In this document: positions 10,501 through 23,840 of the stretch, piece after piece
Layout of the letters: each line of letters begins with the position of its first letter
How positions within the stretch are numbered: position 1 is the stretch's first letter
From: Loxodes magnus
Taxonomy: Eukaryota; Ciliophora; Karyorelictea; Loxodida; Loxodidae
Reading direction: 5' to 3'
Length of the DNA: 64,000 nt
NCBI GenBank assembly: GCA_946699065.1
Contig: CAMPDV010001303.1
Span: forward strand, 62,001 to 126,000
The notes under the pieces: generated by a model
Database searches by the model: none
What the model was told of the DNA's origin: nothing
The model's input: only the letters and a program-made list of their open reading frames with translations
Made by a program: the position numbers and the translations under genes

Positions 10501-12458
10501 CCCTAATTAAATTTAAAAAATTTCATAAAATAACTTTAATTTTATTTTTAAAAAAGATTAAAAAAATTGATATATTATTTGAAAATCTAAATAAAAATAT
10601 ATTTATTAAAAAACAGATAACTGCTAAGCTTGCTTTAATTACATTAAATGAATAACAATCATTAATAAATATTTAATTTTTTTAAGTTTTTAGTGATTAA
10701 TTAATAAGATAATTAATGTTTAAGAAATTTCTCTTTATTTATACTTAGTTTAATAAAGCAAATAATAAATAAAATTAGAAATTTATAAGATTTTTTAATT
10801 AATCTTTTATAACTTAAATTAGTCTGATTATATAACATAATATTTTTCTTGTTTCTTTTGAATTACTAAAATATCTTTTATATATGTTTACTTTTTCTTG
10901 AATTGCTTTTTTAAATATTTCATTTTATTTAGCTACGAATTATTTATAATATGTAAATTTATGTATAATAGTTTTTTAGTGTTTTTTCTTTTGAAAGAAT
11001 TTTGTAGCTAATTAAGATTAAACTTATTTAATAGATATTTAAAACTAAAATAATTTAAAATTTATGTTTACATTATACACTTTATTAGATTAATTATATA
11101 AAATCATATTTAATGCTATACTTAAATCTTCATTAGAATAAATAGAATTTAATAAAAAATAATTAATAATTTAAATTAAAAAATACAGTTATAAGTTAAT
11201 AAGTTTTAGAAGCAAAGAAAATGAGAATAAAAATTAAAGCAAGAAATTAATTATAAATTAATTATTATTTTCTAAGCTAAAAATAACTTAATAAAAATAA
11301 ATAATCATATTTTTAACTATTAACTTAATTATTATAACTCTATTTATTTTCATATTATCTGATATTTTATTATACAATTATAATTACTATGCATAAAATT
11401 TAAAAAGTTAATTATATAAAAAAATAAGTAACTAAAATGAAAAGCAATTAAGTTGTTATAATAAATAAAGATTCTTTGTAAATAAATAAAGAAACATTTA
11501 CTTTAATAAAGAGTATTTAGTGAATTTCATTACATAGCATTCATCAATTCATTTTTAGTATAATATTAAATTAAAAGAAAATTATAACTTGGCTAAGAAG
11601 ACTATTTATTTTATAAACATTTTCAAAATGTTTTTTAAGAAAGTTGAGATAAAATTTTATATTTTCTTTTTCTAAGCCTTTAAAATATTTTTAATTCTAA
11701 TATATAAAATTATAAAAAGTAATCAAAAATTGATATTTAAATTTAATTATTTTTGGTTTTAACAGATATTTTTAAATACTTTATTAATTGATAAATAGCT
11801 ATTTCGAAAGATAAAGTTTAATTAAAATATTTTTACTAATTATTGAATCATATTTTAGTTTTATTTTACAAAAATAGTATTAAATAAAAATTAAATACCC
11901 AGCTTTTTATTAAGATAGAAAAACTATAAGAAAATATTTATTAAATGTTATTCAATTAACCTTTTATTTCTTTTTTGTTTATGATTTTAATTGTAAACAT
12001 TCATTTTTAATAATTGCTTAAGTTTTATCTATGGATTTTTATATAAAACATAAGAAATAATATCAATTAAAATAAAGTAAGATATTAAAATCATACTACT
12101 GTTGAAAAAATTTGCTTAAAAAGATTTAGAAAGTAAAAAAGTAAATTAAATAGTCCATCATTTAGATTTAAATGTAAATAACTTTATCTACTCTAAATAT
12201 AATATTATTATAAAAATTGTATTCCTGAATGTTTTATAATAATTATTTAACATTAATTTAAATATTAAAATTAACTTAGATTGTAAAATATATGTTAATT
12301 ACTTAAGTTATGGTAAGTAAAATTTAATCTACTTATAGTAAATTATTGTTGCTTTTTAAATTTAAGTTATTTTATTAAAAATAAAAGCTTATTAAGCTTT
12401 TTATAATAATTAAGTTAGGAATTATTCTTTAATTATTTATTTTTAATATTTTATTAAG
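7585..12458. other. AT-rich spacer across the unit 1 / unit 2 junction
   Basis: About 4.9 kb without a supportable gene on either strand. The stretch at about 8791-8940 is G/T-rich on the + strand, with loosely repeated TTGATG and TGTTGA motifs. It is followed by the repeated spacer start at 8944, with its inverted repeats at about 9083, 9434-9560 and 10093. There is no visible junction sequence between units, so the repeat runs without a seam. Confidence 0.7.
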
Positions 12459-13431
12459 ATTAAGAGGCAAATCAATACCAAACAAAGGAAAAACCGTAGA
12501 CGGATTATTGTTCGACTGGTTAAGAAGAGAATTTTATATTTGAATAATACTGCACAGCAATAAAAGTAGAATTAAAAATTGAAGACAAAGAAATATTTAT
12601 AGATGATGGTAATAACAATTAAAAAGGAAAGAAAAACATTAATCGTGCAATATGAGAATATAGAGTATATGTAGAAGATAGAAAGGATGGAGTAAATGAT
12701 AACAACATTACAATATAGAAAAACATTATTTGATGAATATGTAGTAGGACCACCTAACTACCTGAGATATAATAAAAATAGAAAAGAAGAAATATGTCAC
12801 CTATTTAGAATAAGAACGAGATGTAATGGGAGTTAGGATTACTTAAAAGAAAGACACCTAATTATGACAAGTCAGTGCCTTTTCTGTAACAATGCAAGAG
12901 AAAACGAAAGGCATATCATAGAAAACTGTTCAGAATACAAAGAAGGAAGATAATAATGTATCTGAAATCTTAGAGCATCAGGAGTGAGAGATAAGGAATG
13001 GAACTATTTGATATAATATGAGGAACGGCAAATTCGAGAAATTCATTAGAATCTAAGAAAATTAAAAAGAGCTAAAGCTGACTTGATAATAAAAGATTAT
13101 ATCAAAAATATATTAGAAAAAAGGAAAAGAGGATATATAGAAAAGAAAATTGAATGCAAAAGAGAAATAAGAAAAGACTATAGAGCAGGGAAAAGGATAA
13201 TTTTTATGAGTGTATAGAAGCTTGATCAAGAAGAAAAGAATTAGAAATGAAAATTAGTAAGATATGTAAGAAAAAATAAATAAAGCTTGTAATAAAGATC
13301 TAAAAATGCGTAGATAGATAGAAGACAGAAGAAAAAGAGTTAACATTGAGGAAAGTGAGGAAGATATGTAACTAATAAGAGAAGAATTTCTATTACCTGA
13401 AGGCTTACTTGAAGAAACGGACATATATTGA
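12459..13431 (+). pseudogene. LINE ORF 3' fragment, unit 2
   Basis: The same fragment as in unit 1, with the CX2CX8HX4C motif and both shared internal TGAs. One extra G in a G/A run near 13190 adds a frameshift here. The stop is at 13429-13431. Confidence 0.74.
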
Positions 13432-13441
13432 GATATGTAAA

Positions 13442-13472
13442 GAGCTGCGCACCAACGAGGTGCTACGCGCTC
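13442..13472 (+). other. LINE 3'-terminal stem-loop, unit 2
   Basis: Identical to the unit 1 hairpin. After CTCTATAATC it is followed by AAATTTATTTATTT, a run of TTTA repeats that looks like the original 3' tail of the retrotransposon and is missing from short units. Confidence 0.6.
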
Positions 13473-13479
13473 TATAATC

Positions 13480-14739
13480 AAATTTATTTATTTATTTATT
13501 ATTTAATAGTTATTGTAGAAAAATAAAGATTTTTAAAAATAATTATAATAAAGTACTTATTTTTAAAGTATTACTTCTATTGATATTTAGCTTATATTAT
13601 TTTATAATTAGTAAACTTATATTTTGTTCTTTACAAATTTTAATTATTCATTTTTTAGTGATTCAAAGCTATTTTTATCAATTTTAAAATAGAAAGTCTC
13701 TTCATTTTTTATAATAAAGTAACTTATTAGGCTTCTATAGAGTAAGAGATAAATATTATTAAATACTAAAACTTAAATATTTCTACACTTTATTTCAATT
13801 TAAATAAACATTTAAAAAAGAGATTTTCCTATTAAGTTTAATCTATTTAAGATAGTTTTAAATATTCTTTCCTATTATAAGGATTCTTCCTTTTATTACA
13901 ATTATTACAATTATATCTTTTATTTTCAATCTATATTATCTCAAACTATCATATTTATTTTCACTATTATATTCAAACTTTTCTTCTCTCAGACCAAATA
14001 TCAAAACGTTCAAATCAATTTAGGTAGAAGGTTTTAATATAACCAATAGTATGAAAGAACCTATTTAAGCTTCTAATTCCTAACTTCAGTCGAAATCAAC
14101 TGATAGAGCAAAAAACTTGAGAAGTTTCATCTATTTGAAACAAGAAATTTAAATAGTGCCAATATGAAAATTAGAAAATACATTTTAGGGTAATCTGATT
14201 TGAAAAGTTGAAGATATCAAAAAAGAATAATTAAACGTATGATTAGAAATGTTTAAATAAAATAAAATAATGATTTAAAGAAATAGAAAATCTAAATAGA
14301 GACTCAAAAAAAATAAATTGAAGATAAGAAGTTTTACTTTCTTATTATATAAAGAACAAAATTTGGATAAGCAATTAAAGCTGAATTATTATATTAAACT
14401 ATTATTATTATTTATATTAATTTTAAATAGGGAGAAACAATGTCTCTAACTGAGATTTACTTCAAATGCTGTACCAAGAAATACCATGAGTGAAGAACTG
14501 AAAAAGAATCTCATAGAAGACAAGAGAAGATAAGACTGAAGAAGCATCAAGTAAAGTTAATGATGAAAGATGCAGATATATTAATGTCTCTTCGGGGGAA
14601 TTCAAATCAAGGCCCTATAGAAGACAAGATTCACAAATGATTGTTTGCGGTTTGGAAGATTTCAGCAAAGAGATATTTAAACATTAAAAATCTTTATTAA
14701 AGAACTGCATGCCATTGGGGTGCTACGTGCTCTATAATC
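13480..14739 (+). mobile_element. 1.26-kb segment specific to long units, copy in unit 2
   Basis: It begins just after one copy of CTCTATAATC and ends with another. The left edge is a TTTA-repeat tail. The middle is AT-rich with a pyrimidine-rich tract at about 13870-13995 and no clear gene. The last 310 bases are less AT-rich and carry a possible coding remnant. The right end (14702-14732) is a diverged version of the LINE 3' hairpin: GGTGCTACGTGCTC in place of GGTGCTACGCGCTC, with weaker pairing in the stem. It is probably the 3' part of a second, older element of the same tail family, or a SINE-like element using that tail. Confidence 0.65.
14427..14737 (+). pseudogene. Possible coding remnant at the end of the long-unit segment, unit 2
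   Basis: In units 6 and 7 the matching sequence reads open for about 103 codons except for one TGA, with stretches such as TEIYFKCCTKKYHE and GEFKSRPYRRQDSQMIVCG. In this unit a missing C near 14573 and an altered base run near 14450 break that frame. The family is not recognised. The basic composition and the position directly before a LINE-type 3' tail suggest an element-encoded C-terminus. Confidence 0.35.
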
Positions 14740-14885
14740 TTATTTATTAATTTATATAATTTAAAAAGTTTATTATACTAATTTAAATCTATTTAAAATA
14801 TGATTATGATTGTATAAATTATAAATATAGCCGTTATTCATAATTTAAGTATAAATAGTCTAATAAAATAAAAAATTATAATAAA

Positions 14886-16722
14886 ATGTAAAGCAGGACT
14901 GATTAATCAACTAGTAGCTAAAACTATACACCAAATAGTTCAAATTGTTAATCCTCTTCTGATCGATAATAAGAAGAATCTAATAGACACCACCAAGAAA
15001 CTTAAGTAGCAGCCTAAATCCAAACAATTTAGCATAAGATTAAAATAAAAAAAATAATTTGATAAATTAAAAAGAATCAATAAAAGAGTATTAAGATTAA
15101 GAAATATCGCTTCCAATGAAGAGATTTCGTGAACACTTTAACTAAGAAGAAGAGTTTTCTTAGAATAATAAAGCATTAAGTAGTTTAAAAGTAATAAATA
15201 AACTTTATTTTCAAATTCTTATATTCTTCAAAATATTTGTTAGTTCCTTAAAAATATAGAAATTTGTAGACTACAATAGGTTAGTTAATTTCTAATAAGT
15301 TTAAGTATTAATTTGAAAAGTTAGAAATAAAAAAATATTCAAGTAATAAAGGCTACGTTTAAAATAAAACAAACTGAACTCTCAAACAAATTTTATAATC
15401 TGATACTAAATTTCTTTAAATTAATACTTAAAATTGATAAGAAGAAAATTAAGCAGAAAAAATCTTTCAATAAATAAAGAAATGCTTAGAACTAAAATTA
15501 AATTTATATCAAAAAGGATATAAACTAGTATAAGAAATTAATTTAATTGGACTAAATAATTTAGGTAAAACCTTTCAAGAATATATTTCAAAATGCTCAA
15601 ATCTAAAAAAACTTGTTTTAAGGTTTTAACTTATTATTGGAAGAAAATTTAAATTTTTTGTAAAATTTTGACTCGTTTATAATCCTTAGAAATCTTAGAC
15701 ATAAATTAGAAATAGATAACAGGAAAGTTTTTACTAGACTACTGTTAAGGATTAAATTTAAAGGAACTAAAAATATTTATTAAAGGAATTAATAAAGAAA
15801 TGTTATTATAATATTTGTAATAAAAGGAAAATTGTTAGAAGAAATAAATATTAACTATAATAGAGATATGGACAAGTATATTTATCTTTGTCCTAATTTA
15901 AACAAAATTGACTTTTATGTAATAAAAAGTTCTTAAGATTAATTCATATTGAAGTTAAAAAACTTTAACCTTAGTAGTTTAAAAATTTATCGAAACTTAT
16001 AAATATAAACAATGTAAGAATTATTTTCTAAGTAGCATAATAATTTATAGCAATTGAGATTTATTTTTGCAATAATTTTAATGATAATCAACTGATATCT
16101 TTAATGTAAAACTGTTCTAGTTTAGAATCTATTATATTAGATTCATTATATGAACTTACTAATATATCTTTGAAGAAAATAGGAGATTTTGGATAGAATT
16201 ATAAAGAAATATCTTTTTATTTCTGTTAGCCAACTTTCTAATAAAACTCTATGTTATATTTTTGAGAATTGTAGAAAACTAACAAAGTTATCTCTAATTA
16301 AATGAAAAAACTAAAAAATAAGACTTTATAATCTTTGAGTTAAAACTGTAAGGAGTTAGAAAGTTTAAAATTGATAGATTGCATAATGTTAGATGAGAAT
16401 TGAATAGATGAAATAGTTAAAATAAGCAAATTAAAATAATTATAGTTTTAAGAAACTTAACTAAATAATAAAGATATAGTAAAAATAGTAACTAAACTGT
16501 AAACATTTAAAATATTTAAATCTTATGCATTTAAAGGATGTTACATAAGAAGGCTTTCCAATTTATGATTTAGAGGGATAAGAATATCCTTTTTATAGAA
16601 ATCTTAAATATCTATATATTAGTGGAACGTCAATAAGAGAACAGTGGGTTAGAAAACTTAAATAGAAGTTCGTAAGGATGACAGTAATCCATAATGTCGA
16701 GAAAGGTAGCAAACAAACTTGA
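14886..16722 (+). pseudogene. F-box-like / LRR gene, unit 2 (long-class haplotype)
   Basis: It has the same architecture as in unit 1: disordered Gln/Ser-rich N-terminus, F-box-like segment, intron opening GTAATA, cysteine-containing LRRs and the shared nonsense TGA. It carries the linked long-class bases, including LPMKRFREHF where short units have LPIKRFHEHL. Several one-base homopolymer losses and gains (for example in CCAAACAATT near 15019, in TTTCTAATAAG near 15295 and in GGTTTTAAC near 15625) further break the frame. Confidence 0.75.
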
Positions 16723-17458
16723 AAGAAAGTAAATAACAATTTAATTTTCTATTTTAATAAATAATTTATGCTAATCAAATAAAATTACATAAAATAGCTT
16801 ATTAAGATACTTTTTATATTGCATTATAAAATATAATCTTTACATAACTTTGTTCGTAATAAGTAGAATAAAGTAGAAATAAATAATGTTTCAGTTGTTA
16901 TATATAAATAAATAACTATTAAATATGAATTGTAAAGCATAATAATAAATAAACTATTTAGCTTATGATATTAAAGCATTATTTTATATAATTATTTAGT
17001 TTATAATATTTAAAATTATAGTACTTAAACTTTAAAATGATAAAAAGGAAAGCAGATAGAGTATATAATAAAGAAGTTTAGTAGATAATTTATGAGAAAT
17101 GAATAGTTTGAAAATAATAAATGACAAGTTTAGATGTAATAAAATAATTAAAAAAAATGTTATAAGTATGCTAAAATATTAAGTTTAAATGAAATATCTC
17201 TTATTATAATACGAAACTAAGTTATTTTAATTTGATCTAAAATTCTTATGTTGTTATCATATAAGTTATAATTTAAATAAGAAATTAATATCTTAAATAA
17301 ATTAAAGTTTCACTTTTTACAAAAATAAAGAACTTCATTGATACTATGATCGGTAACATATAATTAGTTTAAATTAGCTACTATCTAATTTTAATTCTAA
17401 TAGATTTTATTAAATACGTTAATAATCATTAAATTTTAAGAACTATTAAAAATAATAT
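16723..17458. other. AT-rich interval downstream of the F-box/LRR gene, unit 2
   Basis: The same as in unit 1. It contains the version of the possible LRR scrap that is interrupted by TGA. Nothing else supportable was seen. Confidence 0.4.
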
Positions 17459-17706
17459 TCATAATTAAAAAGATGATGGGAGCTGAGATTGACCTTCTGA
17501 ATCATACTTTCTGGTTTTATAGCTAGGAACAAGTTCCTTTCCTGTCGCTGAGAAAGTCCCTGATCAAAGTCAACCTTTGCAAGGGGAACGCCTTCCTCTT
17601 GATTATCCACTCCTGGTAGGGGCTGGCTTGAAGCCTGGCTGCCCATAGCGATGGAGCTCCCTGGCAGCTGCTTTTCGAAAGCAACAGGATATCCCCGTTA
17701 TCCCAT
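17459..17706 (-). pseudogene. GC-island ORF, frameshifted, unit 2
   Basis: This is the counterpart of the minus-strand frame at 7239-7484. Two single-base insertions break it: one T in GTTCCTTTCCTG (near 17540), found in all complete long units, and one G in AAGGGGAACG (near 17584), private to this copy. Confidence 0.5.
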
Positions 17707-17804
17707 GAAGGGAGTGTTGGGGTCGTTAAACTGCAAGAAGTTGCAATCCAAAACTCTTTAAGTTGGAATTAATTAATTAATTAAAAATAATATAGACCAA
17801 CCTT

Positions 17805-20800
17805 ATCAATAATCTTATCAAATCACTTTAACCATTTCTATCTTATACATTTCTATTAAATTATTTAAACCAAAACCATAATTATAACCATCCCTTAAAA
17901 ATCTACTCTTACTTTATTATATCAAATTAAGCCCAAAGCTTCTCTTTTAATTTTAGAAAATAAAAATATTTTTGATAATAATGAAAAATAAATTCTTATT
18001 TTATAAAGATTGTATAATAGTAACTAATATATATTTGTATAACTTACTTATTTATAAAATTTGCTAAACTTATTTTGTTAATTAATAAATTAAATAACTT
18101 TCTATATGATAGAAGTAACTTATACCCTTTATAGTAGAATAATAAACTTAAGATTTTATAAAAAAGTAATTAATAAACATTTTTATATGTTATTTTTAAT
18201 GTATTAATCTCTATATGCTTATACTAATATTAAACGATCATAATACTATTGATTAAATACATTCATTCTAAATGTTATATCTTAGTGTTGATTTAAAAAT
18301 TAATTTATTTTAAGATATTATAAAATTTCATATCTCAAATAAAGTTTATTCTTAATGGTTTAATATTAAAAACATAGTAGAAGGATTTTATTAAATTCCC
18401 TAAGAATTTAAATTAAATGTTAGCTTTGATTAATATAATATCTTAAATTTAATATATTAATCCTTTATTATATATTTAGTATATTTAATAAGACTTAATT
18501 TTAGTGAAATACTAATTAAAATTAGAATAAATAAAATATTTTATCTTTTTTATTTTTAGTTTATATGAATAAAGATATTTAGTGTTATTGATTTATTTTA
18601 TTCTCTTTTTCATTAACTTTGTTGACTGAAAGTTAAATAAAAGATTAAATATTTTTGTTATCTATTAAAAAATATTTTCCAGTTCTCTTGATGATTTACT
18701 TTTGAGCTGTTTATTTCTCCTTAGTTATTGAAGTAAAGCTTTTATTAATTAATGGTTTTTTAAAATGAATGACTTTTAAGTTTTTTATTTTTCAGTTTAG
18801 ATATTAATTTAACAAAATACTTTTAATCTCTTTTGAATAAATAATTCAATGAATTACAATAATAGCAAGAATTGTTTTATTTTTTACTTATAAATTGAAT
18901 ATCTTCTATTATCATTCAATCTTTAACTCTTTCTTTAATTAAGTAGAAAAATGATTTTAACTGCCTAATCCTCTTGTTTATTGAAATATTTGATTTTAGT
19001 GATAAGCTTAATTTGAGGTGAGTTTTGTGGGTTGATGGTTAAGAATTGATCTGTTTGTTGAGATAAATGTTGATGGTATTTGTGGATTTGTTAATTGACT
19101 ATAATGTTGATATATTGCATAGTTATATTAAATATATTGATAGTTATAATATGTTGAATTATAAGTTAAGTATTTGAATAAAAAGATTACAATATAAGTG
19201 TATTTATTTTGTAATAATTTAAAGTTTGATTTGATTTATACTTTATGTTGTATATCTAATTAAAGTAAAGAAAATTGTAGATTAAACATAAATTTAAAAT
19301 TATAAATATCTAAATTTATTATTCTTTTATTTAGATATTTAATTATAGACAAATATTTATCGTTATAAATTTAAAAAATTAGAATTTTATCTCTAATTTT
19401 ATTTTAATTTAAATTAAGAAAAAAGTAGATTGGAATTATATAAAGTTTAATAAAATCTGATTTAAAATGATAGAATTATTTTAAATGTTTACCTTAATAA
19501 TAAACTATAATATAGATTTTTTAAAAGTAATCAAAATATTATCAATCTCTTAAGAAACTAAATTTATAATTTGTTCATGTTTATTTTTATTTTTTACATT
19601 GAGGAAGTAGAAATAAATTAAATTTAATATCTTAAAATAAATCTTTTTACAGTAGAGTTATTTTAGTATCTCTCTAAAATAGATAGTAAATAATATATTT
19701 TATAGATACAAATTGTTAAATAAAATTTCATCTATATAAAAATAATATTTACTATCTATTATAGAGATATAAAATAATTAAGTCTTAAGTATAATTTGAG
19801 ATAGCCTTTCTATAGTAAAATATGTATATAAAATATATTATTTTTATGGCTTTTAATATTTAAAAATATAGATAGTTTTTAAATAAATTTATCTTATTTT
19901 CATTTATTTTTATCTATAGAAAACTAATAAAAAATTAATAATAAAAATTGTATAATCTGAGTTAAATAAAATACTTAGCTAAATTAATAATTTAATAACT
20001 AATTCCTACCTTTAAGTGTGATAAAACTAATTAATTATTAACATTTTGAAGCATAATTACTATGATAAGTTATTTTAATCTTTATATTTAATAAAATTTA
20101 CATTTTATATATATTTTAATTTTAACATTTAAGAGTAGATATTAATTGCAATCTGCTATAACTTATATTTATCACATTTCAAGATTGCTTAAATAGACAA
20201 ATATATCAACATTTTTAAACTAAACTAATCTATTATACTAAGAGCAGCTAGCTTTAATACAAACTATTAAATTAACATTTTAAAAATTAAACTAACCTAA
20301 AATATTTAATGAAGGTATGAAGCATACCTATAAAAGTAAAACATGTAATTCAAATTAATTTAAAAGAGAAATTATCAAATAATAATAAAATAATTTGATA
20401 AAAGTTAAAAGCTGAAGTAAAGAATTATTATACTATTTTACAATATTATATTTTAACTTTTACAAAATACAGATTTATTATGAACAAAATTACCTTGCAA
20501 CAGTAAAAACTCTTATGCAAAATTACAAATATACAAATATAACCAATAAATAAACACATTAAACATAAAGAGAGAAAATTCTATTTACAAAATATTTAAA
20601 ACTATCTAAAAATATTAAAAAGTACAATAATCCATAAAATAAACATAAAATTCATAAAAAATTTAAATTAATTTCATTCTAATTATTAAAAATATCTTAA
20701 ATAATTAGAAATATCATTAAACCCTAATTAAATTTAAAAAATTTCATAAAATAACTTTAATTTTATTTTTAAAAAAGATTAAAAAAATTGATATATTATT

Positions 20801-22674
20801 TGAAAATCTAAATAAAAATATATTTATTAAAAAACAGATAACTGCTAAGCTTGCTTTAATTACATTAAATGAATAACAATCATTAATAAATATTTAATTT
20901 TTTTAAGTTTTTAGTGATTAATTAATAAGATAATTAATGTTTAAGAAATTTCTCTTTATTTATACTTAGTTTAATAAAGCAAATAATAAATAAAATTAGA
21001 AATTTATAAGATTTTTTAATTAATCTTTTATAACTTAAATTAGTCTGATTATATAACATAATATTTTTCTTGTTTCTTTTGAATTACTAAAATATCTTTT
21101 ATATATGTTTACTTTTTCTTGAATTGCTTTTTTAAATATTTCATTTTATTTAGCTACGAATTATTTATAATATGTAAATTTATGTATAATAGTTTTTTAG
21201 TGTTTTTTCTTTTGAAAGAATTTTGTAGCTAATTAAGATTAAACTTATTTAATAGATATTTAAAACTAAAATAATTTAAAATTTATGTTTACATTATACA
21301 CTTTATTAGATTAATTATATAAAATCATATTTAATGCTATACTTAAATCTTCATTAGAATAAATAGAATTTAATAAAAAATAATTAATAATTAAAATTAA
21401 AAAATACAGTTATAAGTTAATAAGTTTTAGAAGCAAAGAAAATTAAAATTAAAATTAAAACAAGAAATTAATTATAAATTAATTATTATTTTCTAAGCTA
21501 AAAATAACTTAATAAAAATAAATAATCATATTTTTAACTATTAACTTAGTTATTTAACTCTATTTATTTTCATATTATCTGATATTTTATTATACAATTA
21601 TAATTACTATGTATATAATTTAAAAAGTTAATTATATAAAAAAATAAGTAACTAAAATGAAAAGCAATTAAGTTGTTATAATAAATAAAGATTCTTTGTA
21701 AATAAATAAAGAAACATTTACTTTAATAAAGAGTATTTAGTGAATTTCATTACATAGCATTAATCAATTCATTTTTAATATAATATTAAATTAAAAGAAA
21801 ATTATAACTTGGCTAAGAAGACTATTTATTTCTAAAAATTTTAAAAATATTTTTAAGGGGGTTCAGATAAATTCTATATATTTTTTTATAAGCCTTTAAA
21901 ATATTTTTTAATTCTAATATAAAATTATAAAAAGTAATCAAAAATTGATATTTAAATTTAATTATTTTTGGTTTTAACAGCTATTTTTAAATACTTTATT
22001 AATTGATAAATAGCTATTTCGAAAGATAAAGTTTAATTAAAATATTTTTACTAATTATTGAATCATATTTTAGTTTTATTTTACAAAAATAGTATTAAAT
22101 AAAAATTAAATACCCAGCTTTTTATTAAGATAGAAAAACTATAAGAAAATATTTATTAAATGTTATTCAATTAACCTTTTATTTCTTTTTTGTTTATGAT
22201 TTTAATTGTAAACATTCATTTTTAATAATTGCTTAAGTTTTATCTATGGATTTTTATATAAAACATAAGAAATAATATCAATTAAAATAAAGTAAGATAT
22301 TAAAATCATACTACTGTTGAAAAAATTTGCTTAAAAAAGATTTAGAAAGTAAAAAAGTAAATTAAATAGTCCATCATTTAGATTTAAATGTAAATAACTT
22401 TATCTACTCTAAATATAATATTATTATAAAAATTGTATTCCTGAATGTTTTATAATAATTATTTAACATTAATTTAAATATTAAAATTAACTTAGATTGT
22501 AAAATATATGTTAATTACTTAAGTTATGGTAAGTAAAATTTAATCTACTTATAGTAAATTATTGTTGCTTTTTAAATTTAAGTTATTTTATTAAAAATAA
22601 AAGCTTATTAAGCTTTTTATAATAATTAAGTTAGGAATTATTCTTTAATTATTTATTTTTAATATTTTATTAAG
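17805..22674. other. AT-rich spacer across the unit 2 / unit 3 junction
   Basis: No supportable gene on either strand. It contains the conserved inverted repeats (for example 19655-19781) and, at about 21831-21895, the diverged tract private to unit 3. Confidence 0.7.
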
Positions 22675-23647
22675 ATTAAGAGGCAAATCAATACCAAACA
22701 AAGGAAAAACCGTAGACGGATTATTGTTCGACTGGTTAAGAAGAGAATTTTATATTTGAATAATACTGCACAGCAATAAAAGTAGAATTAAAAATTGAAG
22801 ACAAAGAAATATTTATAGATGATGGTAATAACAATTAAAAAGGAAAGAAAAACATTAATCGTGCAATATGAGAATATAGAGTATATGTAGAAGATAGAAA
22901 GGATGGAGTAAATGATAACAACATTACAATATAGAAAAACATTATTTGATGAATATGTAGTAGGACCACCTAACTACCTGAGATATAATAAAAATAGAAA
23001 AGAAGAAATATGTCACCTATTTAGAATAAGAACGAGATGTAATGGGAGTTAGGATTACTTAAAAGAAAGACACCTAATTATGACAAGTCAGTGCCTTTTC
23101 TGTAACAATGCAAGAGGAAAACGAAAGGCATATCATAGAAAACTGTTCAGAATACAAAGAAGGAAGATAATAATGTATCTGAAATCTTAGAGCATCAGGA
23201 GTGAGAGATAAGGAATGGAACTATTTGATATAATATGAGGAACGGCAAATTCGAGAAATTCATTAGAATCTAAGAAAATTAAAAAGAGCTAAAGCTGACT
23301 TGATAATAAAAGATTATATCAAAAATATATTAGAAAAAAGGAAAAGAGGATATATAGAAAAGAAAATTGAATGCAAAAGAGAAATAAGAAAAGACTATAG
23401 AGCAGGAAAAGGATAATTTTTATGAGTGTATAGAAGCTTGATCAAGAAGAAAAGAATTAGAAATGAAAATTAGTAAGATATGTAAGAAAAAATAAATAAA
23501 GCTTGTAATAAAGATCTAAAAATGCGTAGATAGATAGAAGACAGAAGAAAAAGAGTTAACATTGAGGAAAGTGAGGAAGATATGTAACTAATAAGAGAAG
23601 AATTTCTATTACCTGAAGGCTTACTTGAAGAAACGGACATATATTGA
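22675..23647 (+). pseudogene. LINE ORF 3' fragment, unit 3
   Basis: As in unit 1, with the two shared TGAs. One additional G (AAGAGGAAAACG near 23115) shifts the frame inside the zinc motif, between the second cysteine and the histidine. Confidence 0.74.
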
Positions 23648-23657
23648 GATATGTAAA

Positions 23658-23688
23658 GAGCTGCGCACCAACGAGGTGCTACGCGCTC
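23658..23688 (+). other. LINE 3'-terminal stem-loop, unit 3
   Basis: Identical hairpin. In this short unit it is followed directly by TTATTTATTAATTTATAT, the sequence that in long units follows the second, diverged tail. Confidence 0.6.
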
Positions 23689-23840
23689 TATAATCTTATT
23701 TATTAATTTATATAATTTAAAAGTTTATTATACTAATTTAAATCTATTTAAAATATGATTATGATTGTATAAATTATAAATATAGCCGTTATTCATAATT
23801 TAAGTATAAATAGTCTAATAAAATAAAAAATTATAATAAA

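Larger units (their letters stand above)
8944..19164 (+). repeat. Tandem macro-repeat unit 2 (long class)
   Basis: A 10,221-base unit with the same order as unit 1 plus the extra segment at 13480-14739. It has the linked long-class bases in the F-box/LRR gene and in the GC-rich island. It shows several one-base homopolymer differences inside coding remnants that other units lack. Confidence 0.97.

Noticed and set aside
13254..13481. A 75-codon standard-code ORF on the minus strand, repeated at 51691-51918 and 61904-62131
   Set aside because: It lies antisense to the LINE C-terminal frame and the 3' hairpin, is Ser/Leu/Ile-rich as expected from the complement of a Lys/Glu/Arg-rich coding strand, and is present only where downstream bases happen to leave it open.
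17446..17646. Minus-strand standard-code ORF of 66 residues, and its relative at 45627-45836
   Set aside because: These overlap the real candidate frame of the GC-rich island, but their C-terminal parts are products of the long-class frameshift. The short-class reading in the ciliate code is the better version.
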